From NCBI GenBank assembly GCA_027485165.1, contig JAIXRN010000091.1:1-34673 (forward strand): DNA of 34,673 nucleotides. The letters run 5' to 3'. A program made the translations under genes and the position numbers. The notes below the pieces were generated by a model. The model worked only from the letters and a program-made list of their open reading frames with translations. It did not search any database and was not told the DNA's origin. The DNA comes from Rubrivivax sp. Its GTDB lineage: Bacteria; Pseudomonadota; Gammaproteobacteria; Burkholderiales; Burkholderiaceae_C. Shown piece after piece: positions 31,218 through 34,673 of this stretch. Every line of letters begins with the position of its first letter. Position 1 is the stretch's first letter.

Positions 31218-33161
31218 ATGCCTGCGGCGGTGGCGGCGGTCGAACAGCGAGACAGCGGCGTGCTGAGGCGTCGTGCCTCGTCAATGCTCCTGGCCTGCGG
31301 TCTATCAGCCTGCGGCCATGCGCCGCCGGGGGTCACGGGGCAGCCCGCGTCAGCCAGTGATGCAAGGTCGGCGGCCGTCATCGCGGCCTTGCCCGTGGCC
31401 GCCGAAGACGCATCGGCCAGCCGCCGCAAGCCCGGGTGGGTGCTGCAGCGCCAGGGCGTGGCTGCCGCCCATCCGCTGGCCGCGCAGGCGGGGCTGGACA
31501 TGCTGCGCGCCGGCGGCAGCGCGCTGGACGCCGCCGTGGCCGTGCAGGCCGTGCTGAGCCTGGTGGAACCGCAGTCCAGCGGCCTGGGCGGTGGCGCCTT
31601 CCTGATGCACTGGGACGGCCGCCAGGTGCAGGCCTGGGACGGCCGCGAAACCGCCCCGGCCGCGGCCGACCCCGGCAGCTTCCTGCGCGCCGACGGCACG
31701 CCGCTGCCACCAGCCGAGGCCGTCACGGGCGGCCGTGCCGTGGGCGTGCCAGGGGTAATGAAGATGCTGCAAGCCGCCCACCGCCAGCATGGCCGGCTGC
31801 CCTGGGCGCAGCTGTTCGGCCCGGCTATCGCTCTGGCCGAGGCGGGCTTCCCGGTGGGCGAACGCCTGCACAGCCTGCTGGCCAGCAACGCCACGCTGCG
31901 GCAAGACGCCCTGGCCCGCGCCTATTTCTACAGGCCCGACGGCAGCCCCCACCCGGTGGGCCACCGCCTGCGCAACCCGGCCCTGGCGGCTGTGCTGCGC
32001 CAGCTGGCGGCGCGGGGCAGTGATGCGCTGCACGGCGGGCCTGTAGCCGCCGACATGGTGGCGCGCGTGCAGCAGCACCGCACGCCGGGGGCCCTGAGCC
32101 TGGCCGACCTGGCCGGCTACCAGCCGCTGCAGCGCACGCCGCTGTGCACCGACTGGCGTGCGTTCTACCGCGTCTGCGGCATGCCACCACCTTCCAGTGG
32201 CCACCTGATGCTGATGCAACTGCTGGGTCTGTTGGACGCCTCGCCAGCATCGCCTTCGGGCCCGACAGCCGCTGCTGTCCACGAGCCCTGGCCCGATGTG
32301 CTGGCCGACCTGGCCCGCCCCGTACCCGCGGGTGCCACCGCCTGGCATGCCTGGATCGAGGCCGGCCGCCTGGCCCTGGCCGACCGGGCGCAGTTCGTGG
32401 CCGACCCCGGTTTCGTCCCCGCCCCTGGCGGCGACTGGCAGACCCTGCTGGCACCGGCCTATCTGCAGCAGCGCGCGGCCCTGCTGCGCCCGCAGCAAAG
32501 GCTGGACCGCGCCGAAGCCGGCCAGCCCGGCGGCCCGGGCGACGCCACCCGCGCCTTAGGCCCGATGGCACCGCAGCCCGAAGCCGGCACCAGCCACATC
32601 AGCATCGTCGATGCTCAAGGCCAGGCCCTGGCGATGACCAGCAGCGTGGAAGCGGCCTTCGGCGCGCGCATCCTGGCCGACGGCGGCACCGGGCTGCCGG
32701 GCGGCTACATCCTGAACAACCACCTCACCGACTTCAGCTACAGCCCGACGGACGCCGCCGGCCGTCCGGTGGCCAACCGCCTGCAGGGCGGCAAGCGCCC
32801 GCGGTCCAGCATGACGCCGACGCTGGTGTTCGACCGCCGCGACAGCCGGCTGCTGATGGTGCTGGGGTCGCCTGGCGGGCCCTTGATCCCGTTTTTCGTG
32901 GCGCGGACGCTGCTGGTGTCCCTGGTGGGTGGGCAGGACATGCAGCGCGCCATCGACGCCCCGCATGTGGGCGACGCCGGCGGCCCGGTGTTGTTGGAAA
33001 AAGGCCGTTTCAGCCCGGCCCTGGCCGTCAGCCTGCAGCAGCGCGGCCACCGCGTGCTGGAAGTCGACCTGCCCAGCGGCCTGCACGGCCTGCAGCGGAC
33101 ACCCAAAGGCTGGTTGGGTGGTGCGGACCCGCGGCGCGAAGGCGTGGTGGCGGGCGATTGA
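31218..33161 (+). CDS. ggt: Gamma-glutamyltransferase, lipoprotein form
   Basis: This 647-aa Ntn-hydrolase would cleave or transfer the gamma-glutamyl group of glutathione outside the cytoplasm. Self-processing should occur before Thr458 (GTSHISIVDAQGQALAMTSS), separating large and small subunits. Also visible are the glutamate-binding SSGLGGGAFLMHW, NNHLTDFS and PRSSMTPTLVF. The N-terminus has an RRR stretch followed by SMLLACGLSACG, a lipobox, so it may be lipid-anchored. A GTG at 31260 (VLRRRASS) would give a more typical lipoprotein signal than the ATG at 31218; neither has a strong ribosome site. It converges with argF 58 bp downstream. Confidence 0.9.
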   Translation: MPAAVAAVEQRDSGVLRRRASSMLLACGLSACGHAPPGVTGQPASASDARSAAVIAALPVAAEDASASRRKPGWVLQRQGVAAAHPLAAQAGLDMLRAGGSALDAAVAVQAVLSLVEPQSSGLGGGAFLMHWDGRQVQAWDGRETAPAAADPGSFLRADGTPLPPAEAVTGGRAVGVPGVMKMLQAAHRQHGRLPWAQLFGPAIALAEAGFPVGERLHSLLASNATLRQDALARAYFYRPDGSPHPVGHRLRNPALAAVLRQLAARGSDALHGGPVAADMVARVQQHRTPGALSLADLAGYQPLQRTPLCTDWRAFYRVCGMPPPSSGHLMLMQLLGLLDASPASPSGPTAAAVHEPWPDVLADLARPVPAGATAWHAWIEAGRLALADRAQFVADPGFVPAPGGDWQTLLAPAYLQQRAALLRPQQRLDRAEAGQPGGPGDATRALGPMAPQPEAGTSHISIVDAQGQALAMTSSVEAAFGARILADGGTGLPGGYILNNHLTDFSYSPTDAAGRPVANRLQGGKRPRSSMTPTLVFDRRDSRLLMVLGSPGGPLIPFFVARTLLVSLVGGQDMQRAIDAPHVGDAGGPVLLEKGRFSPALAVSLQQRGHRVLEVDLPSGLHGLQRTPKGWLGGADPRREGVVAGD

Positions 33162-33219
33162 GCCCTGGCGGGCGCGAACGGACGCCAGCGGGACTGGCAG
33201 AGGGCCAGGCAGCGGTGCT

Positions 33220-34152
33220 TCAGCCGATGCGACCGAGCAGCAGGTATTCCATCAGGGCCTTCTGCACATGCATGCGGTTCTCGGCCTCGTCCCACACCAC
33301 GCTCTGCGGACCGTCGATGACCTCGGCCGTCACTTCTTCCCCGCGGTGTGCCGGCAGGCAGTGCATGAACAGCGCGTCGCCTTGCGCCACGCCCATCATG
33401 TCTTCGTCCACGCACCAGTCGACGAAGGCTTTGCGGCGTTCTTCGTTCTGGGCTTCAAAGCCCATGCTGGTCCAGACGTCGGTCGTCACCAGGTGCGCGC
33501 CTTCGCAGGCCTGCATCGGGTGGTCGAAGACCTTGTAGCAGCGCGTGTCGCGGATGCCCGCCACTGTGGGGTCGATCTCGTAGCCGCTGGGTGTGCTGAC
33601 ATGCACTGTGAAGCCCAGCGTCTCGGCCGCCTGCAGCCAGGTGTTGGCCATGTTGTTACCGTCGCCCACCCAGGCCACCACCTTGCCGGTGATGCTGCCG
33701 CGGTGCTCGATGTAGGTGTAGATGTCGGCCAGGATCTGGCACGGGTGGTATTCGTTTGTCAGCCCGTTGATCACCGGCACGCGCGAATGGGCGGCGAAGC
33801 GTTCGATCTTGGCCTGTTCGAAGGTGCGGATCATCACGATGTCGACCATGCGGCTGATCACGCGGGCGCTGTCTTCCACCGGCTCGGCGCGGCCCAGCTG
33901 GCTGTCGCCCGTGGTCAGGTTCACCACGCTGCCGCCCATCTGGTACATGCCGGCTTCGAAGCTCACGCGCGTGCGCGTGCTGGCCTTCTCGAAGATCATC
34001 GCCAGCGTGCGGTCCACCAGCGGCTGGTAGCGCTCGTAGTTCTTGAAGCGCGTCTTGATCGTGCGCGTGCGTTCGAAGAGGTAGGTGTATTCCTCGGCGC
34101 GCAGGTCCTTGAACTGCAGGTAATGCTTGATCAGGCGCGTGCCGGGCTTCAT
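33220..34152 (-). CDS. argF: Ornithine carbamoyltransferase
   Basis: This 310-aa cytoplasmic enzyme makes citrulline from ornithine and carbamoyl phosphate in arginine synthesis. The carbamoyl-phosphate motif STRTR is at 58-62; HPCQ (136-139), the ornithine-binding DVWTSMG, and HCLPAHRGEEV with Cys265 are all present. Length is normal for the anabolic form. The ATG overlaps the argD stop by four bases (ATGA), so the two arginine genes are co-transcribed. Confidence 0.97.
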   Translation of the reverse strand: MKPGTRLIKHYLQFKDLRAEEYTYLFERTRTIKTRFKNYERYQPLVDRTLAMIFEKASTRTRVSFEAGMYQMGGSVVNLTTGDSQLGRAEPVEDSARVISRMVDIVMIRTFEQAKIERFAAHSRVPVINGLTNEYHPCQILADIYTYIEHRGSITGKVVAWVGDGNNMANTWLQAAETLGFTVHVSTPSGYEIDPTVAGIRDTRCYKVFDHPMQACEGAHLVTTDVWTSMGFEAQNEERRKAFVDWCVDEDMMGVAQGDALFMHCLPAHRGEEVTAEVIDGPQSVVWDEAENRMHVQKALMEYLLLGRIG

Positions 34153-34673
34153 GGCTCGGCCAGGAACTGCTTGATCAGCGGGCTCAGGATGGCGACGATC
34201 TGGCCGGCTTCTTCCATCGACAGGATCAGCGGCGGCACGATGCGGATCACGCGGTCAGCGGTGACGCTGATCATCAGCCCGGCTTCGGCCGCGCGGCCCA
34301 GCAATACGCCGCAGGGGCGGTCGAGCTCGATGCCGATCATCAGCCCGGCGCCGCGGATCTCGACCACGCCGGCCAGGCCGGCCAGCTCGCGCGTCAGCGC
34401 CGTCTTGAGGTGGGCCCCGACGGTCGCGGCATTCGCCAGCAGGCCCTCGTCCTCCATCACGGCGATGGTCTCCAGCGCGGCGCGCATGGCCAGCGGGTTG
34501 CCGCCGAAGGTGGTGCCGTGGTTGCCCGGTTGCAGCACCTTCACGGCCTTGGGGCCGCAGACGACTGCGCCGATCGGCACGCCCGAGCCCAGGCCCTTGG
34601 CCAGAGGCATGACATCGGGCTGGATGCCGGCCCACTGGTGCGCGAACCACTTGCCGGTGCGGCCGATGCCGCA
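34149..34673 (-). CDS. argD: Acetylornithine aminotransferase, C-terminal part (5' end outside window)
   Basis: About 174 C-terminal residues of a PLP-dependent class III aminotransferase are visible. The PLP lysine lies in MPLAKGLGSGVPIGAV, followed by GNHGTTFGGNPLAMRAAL and the C-terminal RIVPPLILSMEEAGQI. Together with argF this indicates ArgD, converting N-acetylglutamate semialdehyde to N-acetylornithine; related omega-aminotransferases share these motifs. The frame runs off the right window edge (CGIGRTGKWFAHQ...). Confidence 0.93.
   Translation of the reverse strand, partial: CGIGRTGKWFAHQWAGIQPDVMPLAKGLGSGVPIGAVVCGPKAVKVLQPGNHGTTFGGNPLAMRAALETIAVMEDEGLLANAATVGAHLKTALTRELAGLAGVVEIRGAGLMIGIELDRPCGVLLGRAAEAGLMISVTADRVIRIVPPLILSMEEAGQIVAILSPLIKQFLAEP

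Noticed and set aside
33162..33219. Possible terminator between ggt and argF (CTGGCG..CGCCAG)
   Set aside because: The stem is only 6 bp with a 12-base loop and has no U-tract; too weak to list.

Overview
The window is GC-rich and densely coded. Its gene repertoire and codon use suggest a betaproteobacterium of the order Burkholderiales (Rubrivivax/Ideonella/Roseateles-like); that placement is inference, because no rRNA or species marker is present. I see no rRNA, tRNA, CRISPR array, phage or transposase gene.

Layout. 1-1525 (minus): nasT, then a sigma-54-type promoter and an ANTAR-type attenuator leader, then the start of a nitrate-type ABC transporter gene (nrtA-like), cut by the window edge. 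1526-2094: non-coding, holding two inverted 130-bp hairpin repeats. 2095-5060 (minus): thyA, a 5'-truncated ccdB toxin remnant and an MsbA-type ABC exporter. 5238-6221 (plus): a membrane protein with a degenerate GGDEF domain. 6283-15915 (all minus): a CrtC/AttH-like lipocalin, a CPBP membrane protease, a secreted ClpP-fold protein, an M13 peptidase, an AraC regulator, and a LolD/FtsX-type ABC pair. The lipocalin and the ABC pair belong to families often encoded together, but four genes lie between them here.

16109-19951 (plus): overlapping SDR, BvgS-like sensor kinase and yceH genes. 19971-22344 (minus): a tightly overlapping set encoding a membrane protein, a diacylglycerol-kinase-like lipid kinase and a metallophosphoesterase. 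22482-24623 (plus): a PQQ-type aldose dehydrogenase and a TAXI solute-binding protein. 24638-25824 (minus): a GST and a YegP/DUF1508 protein. 26029-29607 (minus): a conserved-TM-helix channel-like protein with a NarL-type kinase and regulator. 29856-31207 (plus): 3-oxoacid CoA-transferase subunits A and B. 31218-33161 (plus): a lipoprotein gamma-glutamyltransferase. 33220-34673 (minus): argD (partial) and argF.

The best-supported regulatory unit is at the left end. Nitrogen-limitation control (sigma-54) and nitrate-responsive antitermination (NasT on a two-hexaloop leader) appear stacked within about 130 bp upstream of nrtA. The most unexplained structure is the pair of 130-bp hairpin elements, whose outer stem sequences differ between copies while base pairing is kept.
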